A stretch of DNA of 64,000 bases, from assembly GCF_900215205.1 (NCBI RefSeq), contig NZ_OBDY01000001.1:190181-254180 (forward strand), read 5' to 3'. How positions within the stretch are numbered: position 1 is the stretch's first letter; every line of letters starts with the position of its first letter. Shown piece by piece: positions 17,090-26,209 of the stretch. A model generated the notes under the pieces. It did not search any database, was not told where the DNA came from, and saw only the letters and a list, made by a program, of their open reading frames with translations. A program made the position numbers and the translations under genes. This DNA comes from Paractinoplanes atraurantiacus (GTDB taxonomy: Bacteria > Actinomycetota > Actinomycetes > Mycobacteriales > Micromonosporaceae).

Positions 17090-17625
17090 GGCTCCCGCGC
17101 CTGCTGGCGGCGCCGCTGATCGTGCTGCTGCTGGCCGTCACCGCCGCCTGCGGCGGCGACGATGTGGCCTCCCCTTTCGATGACTGCTCCCAACTGACCG
17201 GCGCGGCGTCCCCCAACGATCTGCCCGACCTGAGCCTGCCCTGCTTCACCGGGGACTCGCCGGTATCGCTGCGCTCCTTGAAGGGCCCCGCGGTGATCAA
17301 CATGTGGGCGTCCTGGTGCGGTCCCTGCCGGGCCGAGCTGCCGGTCATGCAGAAGCTGTCCGACTCGGGGAAGGTGACGGTGATCGGTGTCGACACCGGT
17401 GACAGCCGCTCCGACGGGGCCGACTTCGCCTCCGGCAAGGGCGTCACGATGCCGACCCTGTTCGACGCCGACCAGGAACTGGTGCACAAGCTGGAGCGCA
17501 TCAACCTGCCGGTCACCGTCTTTCTTGACGCCGACGGCAAGTCGACCATGCACATCCTTCCCCTGGACGCTGAAACCCTGGCCGAGCAGGTCGACAAGCT
17601 GTTCGACGTGAAGGTGGCCCTGTGA
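17086..17625 (+). CDS. TlpA-like thioredoxin, probable lipoprotein
   Basis: Extracytoplasmic thiol-disulfide protein of 179 residues, orthologous by position to Rv3673c. A short signal peptide ends in AVTAAC, a weak lipobox. The thioredoxin-fold active site WCGPC is at about 76-80, and the cis-Pro is in INLPVTVF. An extra Cys pair (DDCSQ and LPCFTG) lies N-terminal of the core. It is likely a reductase or redox partner of envelope proteins, possibly of the disulfide-containing MarP two genes downstream, which is inference. The start GTG overlaps the nth stop by 4 nt. Confidence 0.85.
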   Translation: MRLPRLLAAPLIVLLLAVTAACGGDDVASPFDDCSQLTGAASPNDLPDLSLPCFTGDSPVSLRSLKGPAVINMWASWCGPCRAELPVMQKLSDSGKVTVIGVDTGDSRSDGADFASGKGVTMPTLFDADQELVHKLERINLPVTVFLDADGKSTMHILPLDAETLAEQVDKLFDVKVAL

Positions 17626-18308
17626 TCCCCGCCGATCTCCCGTCCTGGTTCGACCCGCTGCTCTCCCGCGTCGCCGACGCCCGCACCGAAGACTTCACGC
17701 CCCTGCGCGCGCCCGCCGGAGTCGGCCGGCCCAGCGCGGTCCTGGTCCTGTTCGGCGAGGGACCCGACGGGCCCGACCTGCTGGTCCTCCAGCGGGCCGC
17801 CACCATGCGCAACCACGCCGGGCAGGTCGCCTTCCCCGGCGGCGGCACCGACCCCGAGGACGCCGACGCCGCGGCCACCGCGCTGCGCGAGGCCAACGAG
17901 GAGGTCGGGCTCGACCCGTCCACGGCCGAGGTGCTGGGCGAGCTGCCCGAGCTCTACATCCCGGTCAGCGGCTTCGTGGTGACCCCGGTCCTGGCCTGGT
18001 GGCGCCACCCCCACCCGGTCTGCCCGCGCCAGCCGGCCGAGGTCGCCCATGTGGCGAGGTTGCCCATCGGTGAACTGGTCGACCCCGCGAACCGTATCCG
18101 GGTGCGGCATCCCAGCGGCTGGGTCGGCCCGGCCTTCCAGGTCAGGGGGATGCTGGTCTGGGGCTTCACGGCAGGGGTGATCTCGACGTTGCTCGACATG
18201 GGTGGCTGGACGAAACCGTGGGAGCCGGGAGCTCTCCTCGACCTGCCGGACGCGGCGGCCCCGGTGCCGGCCACCCGGGCCGGCGGGCCGGACGAGGTTC
18301 TGCCGTGA
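17622..18308 (+). CDS. Nudix hydrolase, CoA pyrophosphatase type
   Basis: Nudix protein of 228 residues matching Rv3672c by position. The motif GGGTDPEDADAA...REANEEVGL (about 66-92) is of the CoA-diphosphatase kind, in which the extra Asp-Pro and spacing differ slightly from MutT. The preceding LQRAATMRNHAGQVAFPGG is the UPF0035-like CoA-recognition segment. The enzyme is expected to hydrolyse CoA or related dinucleotides in the cytoplasm. The GTG start overlaps the TlpA gene stop, and the gene is part of the nth-tlpA-nudix-marP run. Confidence 0.87.
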   Translation: MIPADLPSWFDPLLSRVADARTEDFTPLRAPAGVGRPSAVLVLFGEGPDGPDLLVLQRAATMRNHAGQVAFPGGGTDPEDADAAATALREANEEVGLDPSTAEVLGELPELYIPVSGFVVTPVLAWWRHPHPVCPRQPAEVAHVARLPIGELVDPANRIRVRHPSGWVGPAFQVRGMLVWGFTAGVISTLLDMGGWTKPWEPGALLDLPDAAAPVPATRAGGPDEVLP

Positions 18309-18330
18309 GTCCGTGCTGGCCCAGCGCCTC

Positions 18331-18336
18331 TACCCT
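18331..18336 (+). promoter_or_regulatory. -10 hexamer TACCCT, leaderless start of marP
   Basis: TACCCT is 6 nt before the GTG at 18343, giving marP its own start within the run of genes. Confidence 0.5.
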
Positions 18337-18342
18337 GAGTGA

Positions 18343-19521
18343 GTGCCCGTGGTCGATGTACTCCTGATCGTGCTCATGCTGGTCTTCGCGATCAGCGGTT
18401 ACCGCCAGGGTTTCGTCATCGGCGCGCTCTCGCTCGGCGGTTTCTTCAGCGGCATGCTGATCGGCCTCCAGCTGGGCCCGCTGATCGCCGAACGGTTCAC
18501 CGACGACTGGGCCCGCCTCGTCGTCTCCCTGGTGGTCATCTTCGCGCTGGCGGTGCTCGGCCTGACCCTGGCCGGCTGGGTCGGGATAAGGCTGCGCCAG
18601 GCCATCACCAACAAGCCGTTGCAGATGGTCGACGACGCCGGCGGCGCGGTCATCTCGCTGCTGTCGGTGCTGGTCGTGGCCTGGCTGATCGCGGTGCCGC
18701 TGAGCACCACCCCGTTCGAGGGTCTCAACCGGGAGGTCCGCAACAGCGCGATCCTGCGCGGCGTCAACGACCTGATGCCCGAGCAGGTGCAGGACCTGTC
18801 CTCGGCGCTGAGCGAGACCCTGAACACCAACGGCTTCCCCGACGTCTTCGGCGGCCTGGCCCGCACGCAGGCCCGGGAGGTGGCGGCGCCCGACCCGGCG
18901 CTGAAGAAATCGGCCGTCGTGCAGAAGAGCAAAAGATCGGTCATCAAGGTTCTGGGTACGGCGCCGAGCTGCTCCCGGCGCATCGAGGGCTCCGGTTTCG
19001 TCTACTCCAACGAGCGCGTCATGACCAACGCGCACGTGGTGGCCGGCACCCGCGACGTCACGGTCGAGGTCAACGGGCGGCGCGAGGACGCGACGGTGGT
19101 CGTCTACGACCCCGAGCGCGACCTGGCGGTGCTCTACGTGCCGGGCCTGAGCGCGCCGGTGATGCCGTTCGTCAAGAAGCAGGCGGCCACCGGGGCCAGC
19201 GCGATCGTCCTCGGCTATCCGCAGGACGGCCCGTACGACGCCCAGTCGGCCCGGGTGCGCGACGTCGGCGACATCACCGGCCCCGACATCTACGAGGCCC
19301 GCGACGTGACCCGCGAGATCTACACGATCCGCTCGCTGGTGCGCAGCGGCAACTCCGGCGGCCCCCTGATCAACCCCGGCGGCCAGGTCGTCGGCGTGAT
19401 CTTCGCGGCCGCGGCCGACGACAAGAACACGGGATTCGCCCTCACCGCGGCCGAGGCCGCCCCGGTCGCCTCAGCCGGCGTCAGCCGCACCCGAGGCGTC
19501 AAGACCGGCGACTGCGCCTGA
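18343..19521 (+). CDS. marP: Membrane-anchored serine protease MarP
   Basis: Protein of 392 residues with an N-terminal CvpA-like membrane domain (four helices within about 5-130) and a periplasmic chymotrypsin-like protease (about 185-390). The catalytic triad is visible as His in TNAHVV (about 230), Asp in PERDLAVL (about 260) and Ser in SGNSGGPL (about 338). Cys near 210 (APSCSRR) and the penultimate Cys391 match the disulfide reported for M. tuberculosis MarP (Rv3671c), needed for acid and oxidative stress resistance. Its stop codon lies within the first unit of a 14-bp tandem repeat, so its C-terminus could be modified by repeat changes. Confidence 0.92.
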   Translation: MPVVDVLLIVLMLVFAISGYRQGFVIGALSLGGFFSGMLIGLQLGPLIAERFTDDWARLVVSLVVIFALAVLGLTLAGWVGIRLRQAITNKPLQMVDDAGGAVISLLSVLVVAWLIAVPLSTTPFEGLNREVRNSAILRGVNDLMPEQVQDLSSALSETLNTNGFPDVFGGLARTQAREVAAPDPALKKSAVVQKSKRSVIKVLGTAPSCSRRIEGSGFVYSNERVMTNAHVVAGTRDVTVEVNGRREDATVVVYDPERDLAVLYVPGLSAPVMPFVKKQAATGASAIVLGYPQDGPYDAQSARVRDVGDITGPDIYEARDVTREIYTIRSLVRSGNSGGPLINPGGQVVGVIFAAAADDKNTGFALTAAEAAPVASAGVSRTRGVKTGDCA

Positions 19522-19596
19522 CCCACCGCGCCTGAGCCACTGCGCCTGACCCATTTGCGTCTGATCCACTGCGCCCGGCCCACTGTGCCTGACCTA
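19512..19596. repeat. Degenerate 14-bp tandem repeat, six units
   Basis: Units of the form CTGCGCCTGACCCA follow one another at 19512, 19526, 19540, 19554 (15 bp), 19569 and 19583. Units 1 and 3 are identical. The first contains the marP stop codon. The array lies about 215 bp from the left end of the IS element. Confidence 0.8.
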
Positions 19597-19791
19597 CCGC
19601 GGCGGGTCAGGCGACCTCTGGCAGTCCCAGCCGAGCCGAAAGAACAGACCCCGCCGGTCGAAGACTGGCCGGATCCCGGCGATCCGCCGGGCCCGGTATC
19701 ACTGCGTACCGAGAAAGAAGCGCTGGTCGACGGCATCGTCGAGCGTCTCTTCATCGGGGGCGAGCCGCCGCGCGGAAGCTGGAGGTCCTGA
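19555..19791 (+). CDS. Hypothetical protein, doubtful
   Basis: Open frame of 78 codons from a TTG. The C-terminal part (EKEALVDGIVERLFIGGEPPRGSW) looks protein-like and has good third-position GC, while the N-terminal part runs through the tandem repeat. No SD or clear start is visible. It may be a fragment or a short conserved protein whose start lies further in. It ends 20 bp before the IS element and is not visibly interrupted by it. Confidence 0.3.
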   Translation: MRLIHCARPTVPDLPRRVRRPLAVPAEPKEQTPPVEDWPDPGDPPGPVSLRTEKEALVDGIVERLFIGGEPPRGSWRS

Positions 19792-19811
19792 CCGCAGCCG
19801 GGTTCCCTAGG

Positions 19812-20637
19812 TGTGCAACTGCCGGAGATCGTTTACACCTGGGTCTGAGTCTTCTGCTTAAGGCGTTCGTAGGGCGTCTGACCGTCCAGGGCGCCGTGCG
19901 GGCGGTGGTAGTTGTAGTAATCCTCCCATTCACGCAGCTTGTCGTCGATGACGACGCCGTCCAGCATGCGGTAGAACTCTTCGGCGTCGATGCGGTGCGA
20001 GCGCTCCACCTTGCCGTTGAGGTGCGGGATGCGGGTTTGATGTAGGTGTGCGCGATGCCTTTGTCGAGCACGTGCCGGTGGAACTCGGTTTGGAACTCGG
20101 TGCCGTTGTCGGTCTGGATGACCTCGACGCGAAACGGCAGGCGTTGCGGGACGTAGTCGATGAACTTGAGGTCGGCCTGGAGCCGGTGGCCGGGAAGTGG
20201 CTTTTCGTAGCGCTTCCAGCGTTTCTCGCGGCTGGTGTAGCGCTGGGAGGCGGGCAGCCGGTTGAGGCCGAGGCGGACCAGGATGTTGTAGATCGCGGAG
20301 CTGGTGATCGTGATGTCGTGGTACCGCTTCAGGTACATCTGAATCTTGACTGGGCCGAAGTGGTAGTTCTGCCGCAGGTAGACGATCTTGTGCACGATGT
20401 CGGCGTGGGTGGCGTTCGGGCAATGATGCGGCGCGCTCGAACGGTCTCGCAGGCCGGCGAGGCCCTCATCTTGGTAGCGGCGTTGCCATTTGTAGAAGGT
20501 CGGCCGGCTGATGCCGTAGTAGCGGCAGGTCCGGGCGACGTTGCCGGTGACTTCCTGCTTCTGTTCCAGCGATGGAGGCACGAAATCTCCTATGGATAGG
20601 AGACCCGAAAGTGTCAACAAGGTCCGGCAGTTTTAGA
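19812..20637. mobile_element. IS481-type insertion sequence, decayed
   Basis: Element of 826 bp bounded by imperfect terminal inverted repeats. The left end TGTGCAACTGCCGGA and right end (complement) TCTAAAACTGCCGGA share the core AACTGCCGGA and a distal GTTNACAC. CCTAGG flanks both sides (19806-19811 and 20638-20643), fitting the known preference of IS481 for NCTAGN targets with duplication. The single transposase gene on the minus strand has an internal deletion and a frameshift, so the copy is immobile by itself. It sits in the gap between marP and mycP. Confidence 0.85.
19833..20581 (-). pseudogene. IS481-family transposase, frameshifted and internally deleted
   Basis: DDE transposase remnant. 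The start is a GTG at 20581 with SD AGGAG. The N-terminal HTH (YYGISRPTFYKWQRRY) and linker are intact, then HRLQADLKFI runs directly into DYVPQRLPF, omitting roughly 40 residues normally found between the first and second catalytic Asp. The second Asp is present in IQTDNGTEF. Near 20033 one base is missing: the frame ends as AHTYIKP and resumes in another frame as RIPHLNGKVERSHRID, which includes the catalytic Glu, and ends TPYERLKQKTQTQV. Two independent lesions indicate decay rather than programmed frameshifting. Confidence 0.85.
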
Positions 20638-20765
20638 CCTAGGGCACGCGCGCTGGACCCGCTCAACGCGCTGATGGTCTCGTCATCGGCCATGCCCGAC
20701 GCCGAAGCGACGCTCGGTGAGCGGCTCAGCTGTGGCGGCGTTGCTTTCTGGACGGGTTCGCTGTG

Positions 20766-22031
20766 TCAGGTTGTGCCGGCGAAGCGGCGGATCGTCAGCA
20801 GGGCGGCGACCGCCGAGACGACGAAGAGGATCGCGGCGGCCCACCAGTTGTGGTGGGACGAGACCGGGGTGGCGATGATCGGGGCGGCGCCGCCGCCGGA
20901 CTCGGGACCGTCGGCGCGCGGGGTCAGCGGGGTCAGGGCGTCGGGGGCCGACTGGGCCTGGCCGGGGACCGGGGCGCTGCCGAAGCGGGCGACGCCGGGC
21001 GACGGGTTGGTGTCGAGCGGGTTGTCGAGCACGGCCGGCAGCGAGGCGGTCAGGGCGGCCACCGGGTTGACCATGCCGTAGCCGAAGGTGGCGTCGCGGC
21101 CGGGAGCGCCCAGGTCCTTCGCCGTGCGGATGATGCGGTTGATGACCTCGCCGGCCGGCATCTCGGGCCAGCGCGAGCGGATCAGGGCGGCCGTCGCCGA
21201 GACCATCGGCGCGGCGAAGCTGGTGCCCTGGACCTTCCAGTACGTGCCGCCGGCGCGGGCGCCGACCAGCTGGGTGGCGGGCGCGGTGACCACCGTTTCC
21301 CGGCCGGTGATCGAACCCGACCAGAGCGACGTGCCATCACGCTCGGTGCCGGCCACGGCCAGCACGCCGGGCTCGCGCGCCGGGTACCACACGTCGGTGC
21401 CGGACGAGGCGCTCGTGTTGCCCGTGCAGGCGATCACCACGACGTCCTTGGCGAACGCGTAGTCGAGGGCGGCGGCCAGGGCGGCGCTGCTGCCGTTGCC
21501 GCCCAGCGAGAGGTTGATGACGCGAGCGCCGTGGTCGACCGCCCAGCGCACGCCGCGCGCGACGATCAGGGCGTCGTCGTAGCGGTTCTGCTCGTCCAGG
21601 ACCCGTACCGGAAGAATCTTGGCTTTGGGCGCAATGCCGACGACGCCGTTCTGATCGTCGTTGCGGCCGGCGATGATGGCCGAGACCGTGGTGCCGTGAC
21701 CGACCAGGTCGCTGTCGCCGTCACCCTGCGGGTCGACGAAGTCGTGGCCGGGCAGGACCTGGCCCTGGAGGTCGGGGTGGGTGGCGTCGACGCCGGAGTC
21801 GATGACGGCCACGGTGACGCCGGAACCGTCGGCATAGGTCCACGCGTCGGGGACGTCGAGCGTCTCCAGGTGCCACTCGTCGTCGCGCACCGAATCGGAG
21901 AGCAGCGGGGCCGGCTCGGCGTGGGCGGGCGTGGCCGGGAGGCCCAGCGCGAAGACCCCGGCGACGGCGGCGGCCAGCAGCCGGCGCGCACGCACGGGTG
22001 CACGCCATGACTTCCTGCTCGCAACGCTCAC
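20766..22031 (-). CDS. mycP: Type VII secretion-associated serine protease (mycosin)
   Basis: Subtilisin-like protease of 421 residues anchored outside the membrane. A signal peptide (about 1-38, ending ATPAHA) is followed by the S8 domain with Asp78 (AVIDSGVD), His112 (VGHGTTV) and Ser271 (QGTSFAAP), a Pro-rich linker, and a C-terminal transmembrane helix (about 393-414) with a short basic tail. This matches MycP of ESX systems. The start is GTG 22031. It lies 116 nt downstream of eccC in the same direction, probably one transcript. The IS element sits just past its 3' end. Confidence 0.92.
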   Translation of the reverse strand: MSVASRKSWRAPVRARRLLAAAVAGVFALGLPATPAHAEPAPLLSDSVRDDEWHLETLDVPDAWTYADGSGVTVAVIDSGVDATHPDLQGQVLPGHDFVDPQGDGDSDLVGHGTTVSAIIAGRNDDQNGVVGIAPKAKILPVRVLDEQNRYDDALIVARGVRWAVDHGARVINLSLGGNGSSAALAAALDYAFAKDVVVIACTGNTSASSGTDVWYPAREPGVLAVAGTERDGTSLWSGSITGRETVVTAPATQLVGARAGGTYWKVQGTSFAAPMVSATAALIRSRWPEMPAGEVINRIIRTAKDLGAPGRDATFGYGMVNPVAALTASLPAVLDNPLDTNPSPGVARFGSAPVPGQAQSAPDALTPLTPRADGPESGGGAAPIIATPVSSHHNWWAAAILFVVSAVAALLTIRRFAGTT

Positions 22032-22147
22032 GGTCGCATCGCCATTCTCGGTCCGGACGGTCGATGCAGATTACTCCGAAACCGCGCCCGTTGGTCGCGA
22101 TCGGTCGATGTCAGTCGCACCGTCAGTCTGTTAATTCCCGGGTCGGC

Positions 22148-25100
22148 TCAGTACGGAGGCAGGTGCGCCAGCTGGATCAGGCGCACTCCCTCACGCCGCG
22201 TGAGCAAACGCCCACGCCCCGGTGGCATCAGCGCCGGCCGGATCGGGCCGATCAGCGGGCCCTCATCGGACGGGCCGGACATCACCAGGCCGGGCGCCGA
22301 CAGCTCGCGCAGCCGCTGGATCACCGGCTCGTAGAGCGAGCGGCTGGCGCCGCCGGCCCGCCGGGTGAGGATCAGGTGCAGGCCGATGTCGCGGGCCTGC
22401 GGCAGATATTCGAGCAGTGGCGTGAGCGGGTTGGTCGGGCCGGCCACCACCAGGTCGTAGTCGTCGACCAGCACGAACAGCTCGGGCCCGGTCCACCAGG
22501 AACGCTCGCGCAGCTGCTGGGCGGTCACGTCCGGACCGGGCAGCCGGCGTTCCATGTATCCGGCCACCGACTGCATCAGCTCCAGGGTCTTGGGCGCCTG
22601 GATGCCGTACCCGATGCGGTGTTCCGACTCAGGCAGGTCCATCAGGCTGCGCCGGTAGTCGACCAGGATGATCCGGGCCTGTTCAGGCGCGAGCCGCTGG
22701 GTGATCGTGGTGGCCAGGGTGCGCAGGAAGGTCGACTTGCCGCACTCGGCGTCGCCGAAGAGCAGGAAGTGCGGGTCGGAGGCGAAGTCGATCTCGACGG
22801 GCCGCAGGTCGGTCTCGGCCAGGCCGATCGGCATGCGCAGGCCGGTGCCGTTCTCGGCGCCGAGATCGGCGTACGGCACGAGGGCCGGCAGCAGGCGCAC
22901 CTTCGGCGCGCTCGGCCCGTGCCAGTTGGTGGCGATCTCCTTCACCAGGTCGCTCGTGTCGGCCATCGTCGACAGCTGAGGCCGCACAGTAAGAAGGTGC
23001 AGCGCCTTGTTCTTGTCGGTCGGGTGCTCCTTGATGCCGCGGCCGGGCTTTTCGGGCACGGTCATCGCGGCCCGCCGGTTGATCGACGAGTCGCTGGGGT
23101 CGCCGAGCCGCAGCTCGACCCGGGAGCCGAACAGGTCGCGGATGCCGGGCCGGAAGTCCATCCACCGCGAGCTCGCCGCGACCACGTGGATGCCGTAGGA
23201 GAGACCGCGGGTGGCGATGTCGGTGATGACCGGATCGAGCTCTTCGAACTCCTTGCGTACGGTGGACCAGCCGTCGACGACCAGGAAGACGTCGCCGAAG
23301 GGGTCGTCGTCGGCGCTCGGGTTGGCCGGGTTGGCCCGCCGGCGGCGGTACGACGCCATCGAGTCGATGCCCAGGCTCGCGAAGCGCGCCTCCCGCTCGG
23401 CGAGCAGAGTGGACACCTCACCGACCGTACGCCGGACGCCCACCGTGTCGAGACGGCCCGCCACGCCGCCGACGTGCGGGAGATCGCGCAGCGTGCCCAG
23501 CGAGCCGCCGCCGAAGTCGAGGCAGTAGACCTGCACCTCGGCCGGGGTGTGTGTCAGGGCCAGCCCGCAGATCATCGAGCGCAGCGCGGTCGACTTGCCG
23601 CTCAGCGTCGAGCCGACCACGGCCACGTGACCGGCCGCGCCCGACAGCTGGAGCCACATCACCTCGCGCACCTGCTCGCGCGGGCGGTCGACCAGCGCGA
23701 TCGGCACCTGCAGGGCGCCGTGCAGCTCGGGGTTGGCGAACGCGAGGCCGCGGACCGGGTCGGCGACGACCGGGCCGAGTAGCTCGTCGAGCGCTACCGA
23801 CTGGGTGAGCGGCGGCAGCCAGACCTGGTGGGCCGGGGGGCCCTGGCCGCCGAGCCGGTCGACCATCACGTCGAGCACGCTCTCGCCGGCCGGGGTCAGC
23901 TCGGGTTGCGGCTCGACCGGCTTCACCGGCTTCGGCGCCGGAATGTAGCGGGTCGTGTACGCCAGCACCTGCGGGTCGGCACCGGCGCCACCCGGCGCGG
24001 TGCGGGCGCCCGCTTTGCGCAACGGCCCCGAGACGTACGCCGCCTTGAAGCGCAGCAAAGGCTCCGTGCCGAACTTCAGATAGCCGTGCCCGGGCGAACG
24101 CGGCAGCTCGTACGCGTCGGGGACGCCGAGGACCGCGCGTGACTCCAGCGCCGAGAAGGTCCGCAGACCCACCCGATAGGACAGATGGGTGTCGAGCCCG
24201 CGCAGCCGTCCCTCCTCGAGCCGCTGGCTGGCCAGCAGCAGATGGACGCCGAGCGAGCGGCCCAGCCGTCCGATCTGGACGAACAGGTCGATGAAGTCGG
24301 GCTTGGCCGAGAGCAGCTCGGAGAACTCGTCGCAGATGACCAGCAGCGACGGCAGCGGCGGGAGCGCGGCCCCGCCGGCGCGGGCTTTCTCGTAGTCGCG
24401 CAGGCTGGCGTAGTTGCCGGCCTTGCGCAGCACCTCCTGCCGCCGGACCATCTCGCCGTCGATCGCGTCCACCATGCGGTCGACCAGCGGCAGCTCGTCG
24501 GCCAGGTTGGTGATCACGGCGGCGGTGTGCGGCAGCCGGTCGAGTGAGGCGAAGGTGGCGCCGCCCTTGAAGTCGATCAGGACGAAGTTCAGCGTCTCGG
24601 AGGAGTGTGTGGTGGCGAGGGCCAGCACGAGCGTACGCAGCAATTCGCTCTTGCCGGATCCGGTGGCGCCGATGAGCAGGCCGTGCGGGCCCATGCCGTC
24701 CTGAGCCGACTCCTTGAGGTCGAGCTCGATCGGGCTGCCGTCCGCGCCCACGCCGATCGGCACCCGCAGCTTGTCGCGGTTGGGCCGCGGCATCCAGGCC
24801 CGGGCCACGCTGAACGTCTCGGGATCGCCGATGCCGAGCAGGTCGGCCAGGCCCATCTCGGTCGCGAGCGGGGTGTCCGACGACTTCGACATCGCGGCCA
24901 GCCGCAGCGGTGACAACCGGCGGGCGACCGCCTCGGCCTGCTCGACGCTGAGCCGGTCGGGCGTGCCGACCTCGGCCTCGTGCTCCATCGAATAGGTGTT
25001 GAGCAGCCGCCGGCCGCCGGCGCGGGCGACCTCGAGCACCAGCAGCGACCGGTCGAGCAGGCGCGGCGGCTGCTCGTCGAGGTCGAGCACGGTCACCCCG

Positions 25101-26101
25101 TCGATGCCGTCGTCGAGCTGGGTCGCGCCGCGCAGGTCGGCGCCGTCGAGGACGATCACCACGTGCGGGCTGCTGATGCTCGAGCCCATCGGGTTGAACC
25201 GTGGCCGGTTGCCGATCACGTCCTCGAGCAGCTTTTCCAGGTCGGGCCCGGAGCTGGCGACCAGCCGCACGTGGCCCAGCGCGTCGGTGCGCGACGGGTG
25301 CAGGTTGTGCGGGAGCCATTTGATCCACTCCCACTCGGCCCGGCGCTCGGGGCCGGCGCAGACGGCGACGATCAGGTCGTCGGGCGCGTGGAAGGTGGCG
25401 AGCTGGCAGATCACGGCCCGGGTCAGGTCGTGCACCGTCTTGTCGCCGCGCAGGAAGACCCGGGCGAAGCCGCGCAGGGAGGCCGCCACCGGCAGATCGG
25501 GGACCACCGAGTACGCGTCGAGGAAGCGCCGCAGCGCGCCCGCGGTCATCGGCTCGAGCTCGTCGAGCGGCCGGGTGACCGGCGGGATCAGGGGCGTGGC
25601 CAGCGTCTGGGGGCCGACCGCGAGCCGTACGACTCCGAAGTCGGGATCGCTGGTGCGCCGCTCCCAGACCCGGTGGCTGTTGGCCGTCGACCAGAGCTGG
25701 CCGGGGTCGGGATGGCGGTAGAGCAGGCCTTTGCGCTGCATGTCAGCGGTCTCGCGGACGCGCCGGCGCAGCCCGGCCAGGTGGCGCAGGTATTCGCGGC
25801 GGGCGGCCATCATCTCGGCCTTCTTGGGCGAGCCGCCGGCGCCGAAGCTGGTGGTCAGCATGGCGATCGAGGAGATGCCGAACAGGCCACCGATCACATA
25901 GGAGTACGCGCCGCCGCGGCCCTGGCCCATCATCATCGCCATGGCGACCGAGCCGCCGAGCATGGGCAGCGCCATCATGGCCTGCTGCCAGCGCCCGCCG
26001 GCCTGTTGCGGGATCTCGGGTGGCGGCTCGACAGCGATCTCCCCGGTCGGTATCTCCGGCGCCGGACGCCGTGCCGACCGTTTGATCACCACCGTACTCA
26101 T
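22148..26101 (-). CDS. eccC: Type VII secretion ATPase EccC (EccCa-EccCb fused)
   Basis: FtsK/SpoIIIE-type motor of 1317 residues that recognises and drives T7SS substrates. Two transmembrane helices lie at about 39-84. Three ATPase domains follow, each with an intact Walker A: GATGSGKSE near 479, GSTLSGKST near 829 and GDAECGKST near 1115. Walker B strands are LLVICDEFSELL, VFLVVDGW and LFVLVDDYDLV. In M. tuberculosis ESX-1 the same protein is split in two, whereas here it is single. SD AAGGA precedes ATG 26101. It is divergent from eccD, with mycP downstream. No WXG100 substrate gene is in the window. Confidence 0.93.
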   Translation of the reverse strand: MSTVVIKRSARRPAPEIPTGEIAVEPPPEIPQQAGGRWQQAMMALPMLGGSVAMAMMMGQGRGGAYSYVIGGLFGISSIAMLTTSFGAGGSPKKAEMMAARREYLRHLAGLRRRVRETADMQRKGLLYRHPDPGQLWSTANSHRVWERRTSDPDFGVVRLAVGPQTLATPLIPPVTRPLDELEPMTAGALRRFLDAYSVVPDLPVAASLRGFARVFLRGDKTVHDLTRAVICQLATFHAPDDLIVAVCAGPERRAEWEWIKWLPHNLHPSRTDALGHVRLVASSGPDLEKLLEDVIGNRPRFNPMGSSISSPHVVIVLDGADLRGATQLDDGIDGVTVLDLDEQPPRLLDRSLLVLEVARAGGRRLLNTYSMEHEAEVGTPDRLSVEQAEAVARRLSPLRLAAMSKSSDTPLATEMGLADLLGIGDPETFSVARAWMPRPNRDKLRVPIGVGADGSPIELDLKESAQDGMGPHGLLIGATGSGKSELLRTLVLALATTHSSETLNFVLIDFKGGATFASLDRLPHTAAVITNLADELPLVDRMVDAIDGEMVRRQEVLRKAGNYASLRDYEKARAGGAALPPLPSLLVICDEFSELLSAKPDFIDLFVQIGRLGRSLGVHLLLASQRLEEGRLRGLDTHLSYRVGLRTFSALESRAVLGVPDAYELPRSPGHGYLKFGTEPLLRFKAAYVSGPLRKAGARTAPGGAGADPQVLAYTTRYIPAPKPVKPVEPQPELTPAGESVLDVMVDRLGGQGPPAHQVWLPPLTQSVALDELLGPVVADPVRGLAFANPELHGALQVPIALVDRPREQVREVMWLQLSGAAGHVAVVGSTLSGKSTALRSMICGLALTHTPAEVQVYCLDFGGGSLGTLRDLPHVGGVAGRLDTVGVRRTVGEVSTLLAEREARFASLGIDSMASYRRRRANPANPSADDDPFGDVFLVVDGWSTVRKEFEELDPVITDIATRGLSYGIHVVAASSRWMDFRPGIRDLFGSRVELRLGDPSDSSINRRAAMTVPEKPGRGIKEHPTDKNKALHLLTVRPQLSTMADTSDLVKEIATNWHGPSAPKVRLLPALVPYADLGAENGTGLRMPIGLAETDLRPVEIDFASDPHFLLFGDAECGKSTFLRTLATTITQRLAPEQARIILVDYRRSLMDLPESEHRIGYGIQAPKTLELMQSVAGYMERRLPGPDVTAQQLRERSWWTGPELFVLVDDYDLVVAGPTNPLTPLLEYLPQARDIGLHLILTRRAGGASRSLYEPVIQRLRELSAPGLVMSGPSDEGPLIGPIRPALMPPGRGRLLTRREGVRLIQLAHLPPY

Positions 26102-26209
26102 GCCGCTTTATGTCCTTTTCGTCCACATTGGTGTACGCCCCCGTTGTGGCCCATCGTAGGTAAAGTCGGCTAGCTGGCGCATTCATCTCTTTTTCGGGAG
26201 TCGACGATC
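26102..26209. promoter_or_regulatory. Divergent promoter region of the eccC and eccD units
   Basis: This 108-bp spacer separates eccC (minus) and eccD (plus), both with recognisable SD sequences (GGGAG at 26196-26200 for eccD). It is AT-richer than its surroundings, as expected for promoters, but no hexamer pair is assigned. Confidence 0.45.

Noticed and set aside
20020..20050. Programmed frameshift in the IS transposase
   Set aside because: IS481-type elements use one frame, no slippery heptamer is evident, and the gene also has a large internal deletion.
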